Shown piece by piece: positions 15,064 through 22,417 of a DNA stretch of 44,351 nt. This DNA comes from Verrucomicrobiota bacterium (GTDB taxonomy: Bacteria > Verrucomicrobiota > Verrucomicrobiia > Limisphaerales > JACQFS01). A program made the position numbers and the translations under genes. The stretch spans positions 1 through 44,351 of the forward strand of contig JACQFS010000012.1 of NCBI GenBank assembly GCA_016199935.1. The letters run 5' to 3'. Every line of letters starts with the position of its first letter. Position 1 is the first letter of the stretch. The notes under the pieces are model-generated. The model saw only the letters and a list, made by a program, of their open reading frames with translations. It was not told the DNA's origin and did no database searches.

Positions 15064-16569
15064 CTATTTCGTGACCGCAACCTTTGCGGGCGCCTTCGCG
15101 GCGGCAGCCTCCACGATTTCCGCGACGTTCGGCTTGATGCGCTCGGTCAGCAGTTTCGGGAAGCAGCCGAAGATGATGAGCGCGGCGATGAGCACGGCGA
15201 AAGGCAGTTTGCGCCAGATGTTGCCCGCGTCGCTCACGCCGCTCCACGCATCCGGTTGCGGGCCGTGGACGACGCTGCGGATCGCGCGGAGCATGTAGAT
15301 GCCACCGATGACCAGCCCGCCCCACGCCGCCGCGACGACGAACCACGGCAGGCTCTTCCACGCGCCGAACATCACGAGCGCCTCGCCGACGAAATTGCCG
15401 AAGCCCGGCAATCCGCACCCCGCCATGAAACAGATCACCAACGCCATGCCGACGAACGGCATCTTGCGCATCAGCCCGCCGAGCTTCGCCATTTCGAGCG
15501 TGCCGGTCTGGTTGTAGAGCCAGCCGCTGAGCGCGAAGCTCAGCGCCGCGAGCAGACCGTGCGCGACCATGATGACCACCGCGCCGGTGATGCCGATGAG
15601 CGACACGCTCGCGATGCCGAGGAACACGAAGCCCATGTGCGCGAGGCTCGAATAGCCGATGAGGAGATTCAGATCCTTCTGTCGCATCGCGAGCCAGCCG
15701 CAGTAGAGGATGTTGCCGAGGCAGAGCCACGCGAGGATGGGCATCCACTCCGCCACGCCCTGCGGCATGAACGGCAGCGCGACGCGGATGATGGCGTAAA
15801 GCCCGGCCTTCTTGAGCACGCCCGCGTGCATCATCGCGGTGGCGGTCGGCGCGGAGCCGTAGCCGAGCGGCGCCCACGTGTGAAACGGCACGAGGCCCAC
15901 GAGCACGCCGAAGCCGAAGAGCAGCATCGGGAAAATCAATTTCTGCGAGCCGGCTTCGAGCGGCTTCTGCGCGAGGTGCTGCTTGAGCACCACGAGGTCG
16001 AGCGAGTTGGCGCCGCTTTGAACGTAGAGCGCGATAAGGCCGAACAACGCGAGGAACGCGCCGAGGCTCAGATAGAGCGTGATCTGGAAGGTCGCGTAGT
16101 TTTTGTCCGGCCCCCGGCCCCACACGCCGATCATGATGAACACCGGCACGAGCGCGAGTTCGTTGAAGAAGTAGAAGAAGAACAGGTCGAGCGACGCGAA
16201 CGCGCCGATGATCCCGCCGATGATGAGCAGCAGCAGGATGTAGAAAAGTTTCTCGCCCGTCTTGATCTCCCACGACACGCACGTGGCCGCGAAGCCGACG
16301 ATGGCCGCCATGAGCACGAGCGCGACGTTCAGGCCGTCCACGCCGACGTGGTAGCTGATGCCGAGCGCGGGCAGCCAGCTCGCCTGCGCGGTGAACTGGT
16401 AATCCGCCACGCCGGGCTGGAACTTCGCGAAGAGCACGACCGCGAGCACCATCGTCACGAACGTCGCCAGCAGCGACAGAGCGCGCAGGACGAAGCGGAA
16501 ATTCGCCGGGATCAGCACCAGCAGCAGCGCCGTCAGCAGCGGGAGGAAGATGAGGGTGGTGAGCAGCAT
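15064..16569 (-). CDS. nuoM: NADH-quinone oxidoreductase subunit M
   Basis: 501 aa, a proton-pumping antiporter-like subunit of complex I with about 14 transmembrane helices. Typical signatures are the membrane Glu region around FFFYFFNELALVPVFIMIGV, and the broken-helix motif VPFHTWAPLGYGSAPTATAM followed by the lysine of VLKKAGLYAIIR. GYSSLAHMGFVFLG is also conserved. Its ATG overlaps the nuoL stop by one base (TAATG), so the two are translationally coupled. Length is normal for the family. Confidence 0.96.
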   Translation of the reverse strand: MLLTTLIFLPLLTALLLVLIPANFRFVLRALSLLATFVTMVLAVVLFAKFQPGVADYQFTAQASWLPALGISYHVGVDGLNVALVLMAAIVGFAATCVSWEIKTGEKLFYILLLLIIGGIIGAFASLDLFFFYFFNELALVPVFIMIGVWGRGPDKNYATFQITLYLSLGAFLALFGLIALYVQSGANSLDLVVLKQHLAQKPLEAGSQKLIFPMLLFGFGVLVGLVPFHTWAPLGYGSAPTATAMMHAGVLKKAGLYAIIRVALPFMPQGVAEWMPILAWLCLGNILYCGWLAMRQKDLNLLIGYSSLAHMGFVFLGIASVSLIGITGAVVIMVAHGLLAALSFALSGWLYNQTGTLEMAKLGGLMRKMPFVGMALVICFMAGCGLPGFGNFVGEALVMFGAWKSLPWFVVAAAWGGLVIGGIYMLRAIRSVVHGPQPDAWSGVSDAGNIWRKLPFAVLIAALIIFGCFPKLLTERIKPNVAEIVEAAAAKAPAKVAVTK

Positions 16570-18344
16570 TATTTCAGGATGATGAACAGCAGCAGCGCCA
16601 CGCCGAGCACGAGCAGGAAGGCGTAGGTCTGCAAGTTGCCGGTCTGCACGAGGCGCAGCGCGCGGCCGAAAAGTTCCGTGGTGCCGTGCGTGCCGCGCAC
16701 CACGAGGCCGGCGACGAGCCAGCGGTCAATCCAGCTCGCCACGTAGCTGATGGCCTCGTGCGTGAGGCGGATGAGGCCGGTGTAAATCTCGTCGAAGTAG
16801 AAGCGGTCGCGCATCGCACGGGCGAGGAAGCCGAGCTTCGCGGGCAGCGGGTCGGTGCTGGCGTTCGCGTAGAGCGCGTAGGCGACGCTGAAGCCGAGCA
16901 CGGTGGCGAACAATCCGAAGAACGCCGCAAGTGGCGCGTGGCCGAACGGGGCGAAGAGTTGCGCGATGTAGCCGAGCGAGTGGGCGTGTTCATCGCCGAA
17001 GAAGCGCCCGAGCATTTGCTCCAAGCCCATGAAGCCGGCGATGACGGACAGCGTGCCGAGGATGCGCAGCGGCCAGATCATCACGCCGGGCGATTCGTGC
17101 GCGTGGTCCACGCAGTGGTCCTTGGCCTTGCCGAGGAAGGCGACGAGGAACAGGCGCGCCATGTAGAACGCCGTGAGTGCCGCGACGCCGACAACGAGGA
17201 TGAAGAGGAACGGATTCGGATGCGACCCGGAAGGCGACGCGGCGGCGAGGATGCCGTCCTTGCTGTAGAAGCCGCTCAGCGGCGGCACGCCGCACAGCGC
17301 GAGCGTGCCGATGAGGAATGTGCGGTAGGTGGTCGGGAGCTTCGACTTCAGCCCGCCCATTTTCCAGATGTCCTGCTCGTGGTGCAGCGCGTGGATGACT
17401 GAGCCGGCGCCGAGGAAGAGCAGCGCCTTGAAGAACGCGTGCGTCGCGAGGTGAAACATCGCCGCGCCCGGCGCCGCGAGGCCGACGGCCATGACCATGT
17501 AGCCGAGCTGCGCGTGCGAGCCGGGCACGTCGAGCAGGAAGAACACACGGCATAGCATGTAAACGCCCGCGGCCACCATCGTCGCGGCGTGGATGAGGGC
17601 GGAGACGGGCGTCGGGCCTTCCATTGCGTCCGGCAGCCAGACGTGCAGCGGGAATTGCGCGCTCTTGCCCATCGCACCGCAGAAGAGCAGCAGGCCCGCG
17701 GCGGTCGCGAGTCCGCCCATCGCGCCGGGATTCTTCGCGAGCGTCTCTTTCAACACGGAGAAATTCAGCCCGCCGAGCGTCGCCCACACGAGGATGATGC
17801 CGAGGATGAAACCGAAGTCGCCGAGGCGGTTGGTGATGAACGCCTTTTTCGCGGCGTCGGCGGCGGACTCCTTTTCATACCAGAAGCCGATGAGCAGATA
17901 GCTGGAGACGCCGACGAGTTCCCAGAAGATGAACATCATCAGGAGATTGTTCGCAAGCACCACGCCGAGCATCGCGAAGGTGAACAGGCTCAGGCTCGCG
18001 AAGAACCGGCTCACCGCGCGGTCCTCGTGCATGTAGCCGTAGGAGTAAATGTGAATCAGCCCGCCGACGCCGGTCACGATGAAGAGCATCAGCGAACTGA
18101 GCGGGTCAATGATGAATCCGAAATCCACCACGAGGTCGCCGACGGTGAGCCATTCGGCGCTCAGGCCGGCGTCCTTGAACGTGCCCGAGGTGAACAGGCA
18201 CAGCAGGCCGCTGAAGAAAAACGACAGCCACACGGCGGCGATGGAAATCTTCGCGCTCAGGTCGCGGTCGCGCTGGGTGAACAGCGTGATGCCCACGGCG
18301 CCCGCGAGCGGCAGAAACAAAATGAGCCAGGGAAGGAGCGACAT
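16569..18344 (-). CDS. nuoL: NADH-quinone oxidoreductase subunit L
   Basis: 591 aa, the distal antiporter-like subunit of complex I. Signatures: IYSYGYMHEDRAVSRFFASL, WELVGVSSYLLIGFWYEKES with NRLGDFGFILGI, the broken-helix motif FPLHVWLPDAMEGPTPVSAL, and SVIHALHHEQDIWKMGGL. The C-terminal part contains the long amphipathic helix region and a last hydrophobic helix (TYAFLLVLGVALLLFIIL). It follows nuoK by 2 nt and overlaps nuoM by 1 nt, the usual K-L-M order. Slightly shorter than enterobacterial NuoL but complete. Confidence 0.96.
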   Translation of the reverse strand: MSLLPWLILFLPLAGAVGITLFTQRDRDLSAKISIAAVWLSFFFSGLLCLFTSGTFKDAGLSAEWLTVGDLVVDFGFIIDPLSSLMLFIVTGVGGLIHIYSYGYMHEDRAVSRFFASLSLFTFAMLGVVLANNLLMMFIFWELVGVSSYLLIGFWYEKESAADAAKKAFITNRLGDFGFILGIILVWATLGGLNFSVLKETLAKNPGAMGGLATAAGLLLFCGAMGKSAQFPLHVWLPDAMEGPTPVSALIHAATMVAAGVYMLCRVFFLLDVPGSHAQLGYMVMAVGLAAPGAAMFHLATHAFFKALLFLGAGSVIHALHHEQDIWKMGGLKSKLPTTYRTFLIGTLALCGVPPLSGFYSKDGILAAASPSGSHPNPFLFILVVGVAALTAFYMARLFLVAFLGKAKDHCVDHAHESPGVMIWPLRILGTLSVIAGFMGLEQMLGRFFGDEHAHSLGYIAQLFAPFGHAPLAAFFGLFATVLGFSVAYALYANASTDPLPAKLGFLARAMRDRFYFDEIYTGLIRLTHEAISYVASWIDRWLVAGLVVRGTHGTTELFGRALRLVQTGNLQTYAFLLVLGVALLLFIILK

Positions 18345-18346
18345 GA

Positions 18347-18652
18347 TCAGAGTTTCATCGCGGTGAGGTCCTCGACGTGAGCGGTCTGGCGCTTGCGGTA
18401 GAGCGCAACGATCAGGGCGAGGCCGACGGATACTTCCGCCGCCGCCACGGTGATGATGAAGAACACCATCACCTGGCCGTTGAGGTTGTTGTTGAACCGC
18501 GAAAAGGCGACGAGCGCGAGGTTGGCCGCGTTGAGCATCAGTTCGAGCGACATATACATGACCAGCACGTTGCGCCGCGCGAGCACGCCCAGCAGCCCGA
18601 GGCTGAAGAGCAGCGCGCTCACCACCAGATAATGTTCAAGTCCGACGTGCAT
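18347..18652 (-). CDS. nuoK: NADH-quinone oxidoreductase subunit K
   Basis: 101 aa with three transmembrane helices, the usual size. Conserved membrane glutamates lie in [19 protein letters not shown] and [18 protein letters not shown]. Start ATG 18652 ([11 protein letters not shown]) is chosen because the frame upstream (to 18730) encodes a palindromic repeat rather than protein-like sequence. It lies in the order J-K-L-M; the gap to nuoJ (79 nt) is unusually long and holds an inverted repeat. Confidence 0.96.
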   Translation of the reverse strand: MHVGLEHYLVVSALLFSLGLLGVLARRNVLVMYMSLELMLNAANLALVAFSRFNNNLNGQVMVFFIITVAAAEVSVGLALIVALYRKRQTAHVEDLTAMKL

Positions 18653-18657
18653 TTTTG

Positions 18658-18731
18658 TTTGGCCCGCTAAGCACGCGAAGGACGCGAAAAGCGGATTCTG
18701 TTTCGCGTCATTCGCGTGGTTCGCGGGCAAA
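18658..18731. repeat. Inverted repeat in the nuoJ-nuoK gap (GCGAAGGACGCG family)
   Basis: Arms 18658-18689 and 18701-18731 are inverted copies built of about 10-bp words (CTAAGCACGCGAAGGACGCG against its reverse). The repeat occupies the whole gap and abuts the nuoJ stop. It would form a long RNA hairpin between nuoJ and nuoK that could attenuate transcription or stabilise the upstream mRNA. The words resemble those encoding the sulfatase signal peptide (37400-37434). Confidence 0.75.
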
Positions 18732-19244
18732 TCATTTCAAATCTTTCTTGCTCAGCAAAATCACCCCGACCATCGCCACCAGCAGGAGCACGGAGACGAT
18801 TTCAAACGGCAGGAGAAACTGGGTGAACAGCAGTTTGCCGAGCGGCGCGGTCGCGCCCTCGACGGTGGGCGCGGGCAATCCCTTGCCGGGGCCGGAGTCG
18901 AGGATGGCCTTCACGGTGAGGCCGGCGATGGCGCCGACGGAAATCACGCCGGCGGCGAGGCTGAAGGTCTTGAGCTTGCGGCGCTGTTCCTCCTTCAGGT
19001 CGAGCAGCATGATGACGAAGAGGAAGAGCACGATGACCGCGCCGGCATAGACGAGGATTTGCACCGCCGCGAGGAAGAACGCGTGCAGCAGCACGAACAG
19101 CCCCGCCATCGAGATGATGGTGAGCACGAGAAACATCGCGCTCGTGACCGGGCTGCGGCTGAACGGATTCACGACGACGAGGAAGCCGCACAGCAGCGTC
19201 AGCGCCGCAAACACGTAAAAGAAAATGTCGGGGAGATGAGGCAT
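18732..19244 (-). CDS. nuoJ: NADH-quinone oxidoreductase subunit J
   Basis: 170 aa from ATG 19244 ([18 protein letters not shown]); an in-frame start at 19265 is possible but would overlap the upstream gene more. Five hydrophobic helices are visible, with the conserved helix-3 pi-bulge region [20 protein letters not shown] followed by [10 protein letters not shown], as in NuoJ. It follows the inserted secreted-protein gene by 4 nt, and precedes nuoK after a palindrome. Confidence 0.95.
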   Translation of the reverse strand: MPHLPDIFFYVFAALTLLCGFLVVVNPFSRSPVTSAMFLVLTIISMAGLFVLLHAFFLAAVQILVYAGAVIVLFLFVIMLLDLKEEQRRKLKTFSLAAGVISVGAIAGLTVKAILDSGPGKGLPAPTVEGATAPLGKLLFTQFLLPFEIVSVLLLVAMVGVILLSKKDLK

Positions 19245-19248
19245 TCGG

Positions 19249-19764
19249 TCAGTCCATTGGAACATCCTTGAAGTCGAAGCTCATCTCCTTGCCGCGCCAA
19301 GTGAACTCAATCTTCACGTCGAGCTTCTTTTCCCGAACGTTGAATTCGGTGAGCTCGATGTTTTGGGCAATCATTGCCTTACCTTCGTGGAGTGTCGGCT
19401 TAGTCAGTTCGTCCCGCCTCGGGAGTTTCTCAAACCCCATCGCTCCAGATGAAACCTCACCATGAGGTTCGAGCGGTTTTCCACGGACAAACAACCTCAG
19501 CTCTTTGTCGCTCCGAAAGTGCAAATCAGAAAAGGCACCTTCTTTCGGAATTTCCACCACGTAGGTCACGACGAATTTTGGCTTGTTGGTCGAAGTCACG
19601 ACCTGACCGATCCTCAGCAAAACCACTCGGACATCTCCGTGAGTTTTCTCCAAGTTCGGTCTCTTCGACTTTGCGCGTTCTCCAGCACGACCGGCGTCAA
19701 TTCCGAAGATCGCCGTTAGCGCAGCAACGATCAGGACGGGGATGAAACAGATTCGTTTTCTCAT
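19249..19764 (-). CDS. Secreted protein of unknown function inserted between nuoI and nuoJ
   Basis: 171 aa with a signal peptide (MRKRICFIPVLIVAALTAIF then GIDAGRAGE). The mature part looks beta-rich: GDVRVVLLRIGQVVTS, KFVVTYVVEIPKEG, LRLFVRGKPLEPHGEVS, then a C-terminal KLDVKIEFTWRGKEMSFDF. No complex I role is known for such a protein and I do not recognise the family. Its ATG overlaps the nuoI stop (ATGA) and its stop is 4 nt from nuoJ, so it is translated as part of the operon. Base composition looks less GC-rich than the neighbours, which suggests acquisition. Confidence 0.75.
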   Translation of the reverse strand: MRKRICFIPVLIVAALTAIFGIDAGRAGERAKSKRPNLEKTHGDVRVVLLRIGQVVTSTNKPKFVVTYVVEIPKEGAFSDLHFRSDKELRLFVRGKPLEPHGEVSSGAMGFEKLPRRDELTKPTLHEGKAMIAQNIELTEFNVREKKLDVKIEFTWRGKEMSFDFKDVPMD

Positions 19765-20348
19765 GGCCGAATCATTTCAGGTTTCACCGGAAACGTTTCC
19801 TGCTCCTTCGCCTCGTCCGCCTTTTGTTTCCACTTCTGGATGCCGGCGTGCGTGCCGCCGAGGGCGAGGAGCTTTTCCTTGTCGTAGATCATCTCGCCGC
19901 GCGTCAGGGCGGTGAGCGAGTAATCCTTTTGCAGGAAGATCGCCTCCTCCGGGCAGACCTCCTGGCAGAAGCCGCAGAAGATGCAGCGGAGCATGTTGAT
20001 CTCAAATTCCTTCGGCATCTTCTCCGCGTTCGCGCGGTCGGCCTTGAGGCCACTGTCGCCCGGTGGGATGATCCTGATCGCCTTGGGTGGGCAGACGAAT
20101 TCGCAGAGCTGGCAGCTCACGCACTTGGTGTTGCCGTCCTGGTCGCGCACGAGATACGGCGCGCCGCGATAACCCTCCGCCACCTTCCACGGCACCTCGG
20201 GGTAATAGCCATCGCCCAACTCCTTCGCGGTGTTGTGCCCGCGGAAGACCGAGTTGGCGAAATGTCGCCAGGTGACCTTGAACCCGCCCCAGATCGCGGG
20301 CAGGTAAAGCCGTTCCCAGAACGTCAGCGGTTTGCGGTCAACAATCAT
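19761..20348 (-). CDS. nuoI: NADH-quinone oxidoreductase subunit I (two 4Fe-4S ferredoxin)
   Basis: 195 aa peripheral subunit carrying clusters N6a and N6b. Cysteines are in place: C76, C79, C82 and C86 (CVSCQLCEFVCP) and C122, C125, C128 and C132 (CIFCGFCQEVCPEEAI). The N-terminal amphipathic part (LTFWERLYLPAIWGGFKVTW) fits membrane docking. ATG 20348 (MIVDRKPLTF) is chosen; upstream sequence is not conserved-looking. The stop overlaps the start of the inserted secreted-protein gene. Upstream, the transposase element separates it from nuoH by 763 nt. Confidence 0.96.
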   Translation of the reverse strand: MIVDRKPLTFWERLYLPAIWGGFKVTWRHFANSVFRGHNTAKELGDGYYPEVPWKVAEGYRGAPYLVRDQDGNTKCVSCQLCEFVCPPKAIRIIPPGDSGLKADRANAEKMPKEFEINMLRCIFCGFCQEVCPEEAIFLQKDYSLTALTRGEMIYDKEKLLALGGTHAGIQKWKQKADEAKEQETFPVKPEMIRP

Positions 20349-20440
20349 TTCGTTTTCGTTTCTAAGCGGCGCACCGGCACCGGCACAATCTCGATCCGAT
20401 CTCACACGTCACTGCGCTACGAGCATCAGTCTCATTCCGG

Positions 20441-21060
20441 CCTCTCATTAACACCCCGCTTTAGCGGGGTGAAGGTCGGCCGGCGCGAGGGAAAACCGTT
20501 TTAACGGTTTTCCCGGTCGTCACGCCACTCCAGTCCATACTTCCGAACCAAGGTCATCAACTCATCTTCGTAGCCGACCTTCGCGTGGTGCTTCTCCTGA
20601 TCCGCGATGTAAGCGCCGACGGCCGGCACGCCGGACTGCGAGACAGAGAACACGCCGTAGCCCCGGCCCCAGCCGAACTTTCCGGGCACAAGGTTCTGTT
20701 CATTGACCCAGTGCGAGGAGCCGCCCTTGAGGAACTGCATCATGTCCTCGATGCACAGGCTGGTCGGCAAATCCACGAGCGCATGAACGTGTTCCGGGTT
20801 CACGAAGTTGATCTTCATGTAGATGCCTTTCTGCGCGGCATACTCGTGGAGGTAGGCGGAAAGTTTCGCGGCGGCGGGCTTGTCCAGCAACCGACGGCGC
20901 TCGATTGTCGCCCACACAAGGTGAACCCAGACGCGTGAGTAGGCGTGGAGGGACATGGCGCGGTCAAATGGTTCGGGCGCGAGGCGGGAAAACCGTTAAA
21001 ACGGTTGGGCCGCGGCCATGATCGTCTGTCACCCCGCTAAAGCGGGGTGTTAATGAGAGG
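20441..21060. mobile_element. RAYT element with perfect 31-bp terminal inverted repeats
   Basis: Termini 20441-20471 and 21030-21060 are exact inverted copies, each holding the hairpin CACCCCGC-TTTA-GCGGGGTG. Just inside lie AACCGTTTTAACGGTT (within 20491-20512) and AACCGTTAAAACGGTT (20991-21006). The transposase gene sits between them. The element splits nuoH from nuoI. Its gene-less relative lies at 12914-13057. No obvious target duplication was seen by eye. Confidence 0.88.
20501..20956 (-). CDS. REP-associated tyrosine transposase (RAYT), Y1/HUH family
   Basis: 151 aa single-strand transposase related to IS200/IS605 TnpA. The HUH metal-binding motif is H56-V-H58 in NPEHVHALVDLP; the catalytic tyrosine is Y116 in GAYIADQEKHH. 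The N-terminal VWVHLVWATIERRRLL strand and the LKGGSSHWVNEQ helix are also typical. Such enzymes cut and mobilise the hairpins flanking them. The stop codon and last residues (RENR) are encoded by the left inner palindrome. The gene is intact and points in the direction of nuo transcription, so it may be co-transcribed. Confidence 0.92.
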   Translation of the reverse strand: MSLHAYSRVWVHLVWATIERRRLLDKPAAAKLSAYLHEYAAQKGIYMKINFVNPEHVHALVDLPTSLCIEDMMQFLKGGSSHWVNEQNLVPGKFGWGRGYGVFSVSQSGVPAVGAYIADQEKHHAKVGYEDELMTLVRKYGLEWRDDRENR

Positions 21061-21111
21061 AAGCCGGGAAAGGCGCGGCTGGTCTGGGTGGGCATGGTCG
21101 AATTCATCGTG

Positions 21112-22179
21112 TCACTTCGAGTTCAAAATCAACAGCACCACGGCGGTCACCACGATGTTCGCCAGCGCGAGCGGGATGAAGCGGCGCCAGCCGAGGTCCA
21201 TCAACTGGTCGTAACGGAAGCGCGGCAACATCCAGCGCACCCAGATGAACAGCACCATGAAAAAGCCGAGCTTGCCGATGAACACCAGAATCTGCGCGAT
21301 GCCCATCAGGATGCTGTGCGCCGGCTGGTCGAGTCCGGCGAACGGCAGCGTCCAGCCGCCGAAGAACAGCGTCACCATCATGGCCGAGGCGGAGATCATC
21401 GCGGCGTATTCACCGAGGAAGAACAACGCGAATTTCATCGAGCTGTATTCCGTGTGGTAGCCGCCGACGAGTTCGGTCTCGGACTCGGGCAGGTCGAACG
21501 GCAGACGGTTTGTTTCCGCAAACGCGGCGACGATGAAGATCACGAAGGCGAGCGGTTGCTTCAGCACGAGCCAGCCGTGGTCGGCCTGATACTTGATGAC
21601 CTCGCTGAGGTTCAGATCGCCCACGAGCATGAAGACCGGGATGACACTCATGCCCATCGCGATTTCGTAGGAGATCATCTGCGCGCTGGAGCGGATGCCG
21701 CCGAGGAACGGATACTTGGAGTTGCTCGCCCAGCCCGCCAGCACGATGCCATAGACACCGAGCGACACGATGCCGAACGTGTAGAGAATGCCGACGTTGA
21801 GATCGGCGATGACCATTTTCTGCCCGCCGAACTGCGAGCCGAACGGAATCACCGCCAACGTGAGGAACGCCGGGATGCACGCAATGGCCGGCGCGAGCCA
21901 GAAATACGCCGTGCGCACGTAGCTCGGCGTGAAGTCCTCCTTGAGCAGAAATTTCAAGCCGTCGGCCAGCGGCTGGAAGATGCCCCAACGCTGGAGGAAT
22001 TTGCCGAGAAACGGAATCTTGAGCGCGAGCGGCGGCGCGGTGCGGTTGGGCCCCACGCGGTCCTGGATGAACGCGGAGACCTTGCGCTCCACGAGCACGG
22101 CGTAGGCGACAAAGGTCATCGTCACCGCAAAGACCGCGGCGATTTTGACTGCGCTGAAAATGACAAAGTTCCAGTCCAT
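21112..22179 (-). CDS. nuoH: NADH-quinone oxidoreductase subunit H
   Basis: 355 aa, the membrane heel subunit that forms the quinone entry site. Motifs: AVLVERKVSAFIQDRVGPNR, QPLADGLKFLLKEDFTP, then SSAQMISYEIAMGMSVIPVF and FAETNRLPFDLPESETELV with the charged loop ELVGGYHTEYSSMKFALFF. Eight hydrophobic helices are visible and the size is normal. It is followed by the transposase element and preceded by a 238-nt gap filled by a paired palindrome. Confidence 0.97.
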   Translation of the reverse strand: MDWNFVIFSAVKIAAVFAVTMTFVAYAVLVERKVSAFIQDRVGPNRTAPPLALKIPFLGKFLQRWGIFQPLADGLKFLLKEDFTPSYVRTAYFWLAPAIACIPAFLTLAVIPFGSQFGGQKMVIADLNVGILYTFGIVSLGVYGIVLAGWASNSKYPFLGGIRSSAQMISYEIAMGMSVIPVFMLVGDLNLSEVIKYQADHGWLVLKQPLAFVIFIVAAFAETNRLPFDLPESETELVGGYHTEYSSMKFALFFLGEYAAMISASAMMVTLFFGGWTLPFAGLDQPAHSILMGIAQILVFIGKLGFFMVLFIWVRWMLPRFRYDQLMDLGWRRFIPLALANIVVTAVVLLILNSK

Positions 22180-22222
22180 CGTCAGAAATTCTTGGCTGGC
22201 GGTTCGGTTTGGACAAGCCGTT

Positions 22223-22359
22223 CCCCCTCACCCCTGCCCTCTCCCTTGGGGAGAGGGAGAATCGTCGCCAGTCTGTCGGCGAAGCGACGCGCTTTGGAAT
22301 GTTCGAGAGTCGGCCGTGACTCCTCCCTCTCCCGGAGGGAGAGGGCCGGGGTGAAGGGG
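22223..22359. mobile_element. Paired palindrome (REPIN/MITE-like), family B copy 2
   Basis: Arms 22223-22260 and about 22321-22359 are inverted copies of the CCCTCACCCC...GGGAGAGGG hairpin; the core read on the minus strand has CTCTCGAACATTCC and TCGCTTCGCCGAC as in copy 1 (14679-14815). It lies in the nuoG-nuoH gap and is in opposite orientation to copy 1. I see no gene in 22180-22417. Confidence 0.85.
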
Positions 22360-22417
22360 AAAGCGACGAACGCACTTCCACCCACAATCTGATTCATCGC
22401 GATGCTCAAAAGTGAAA

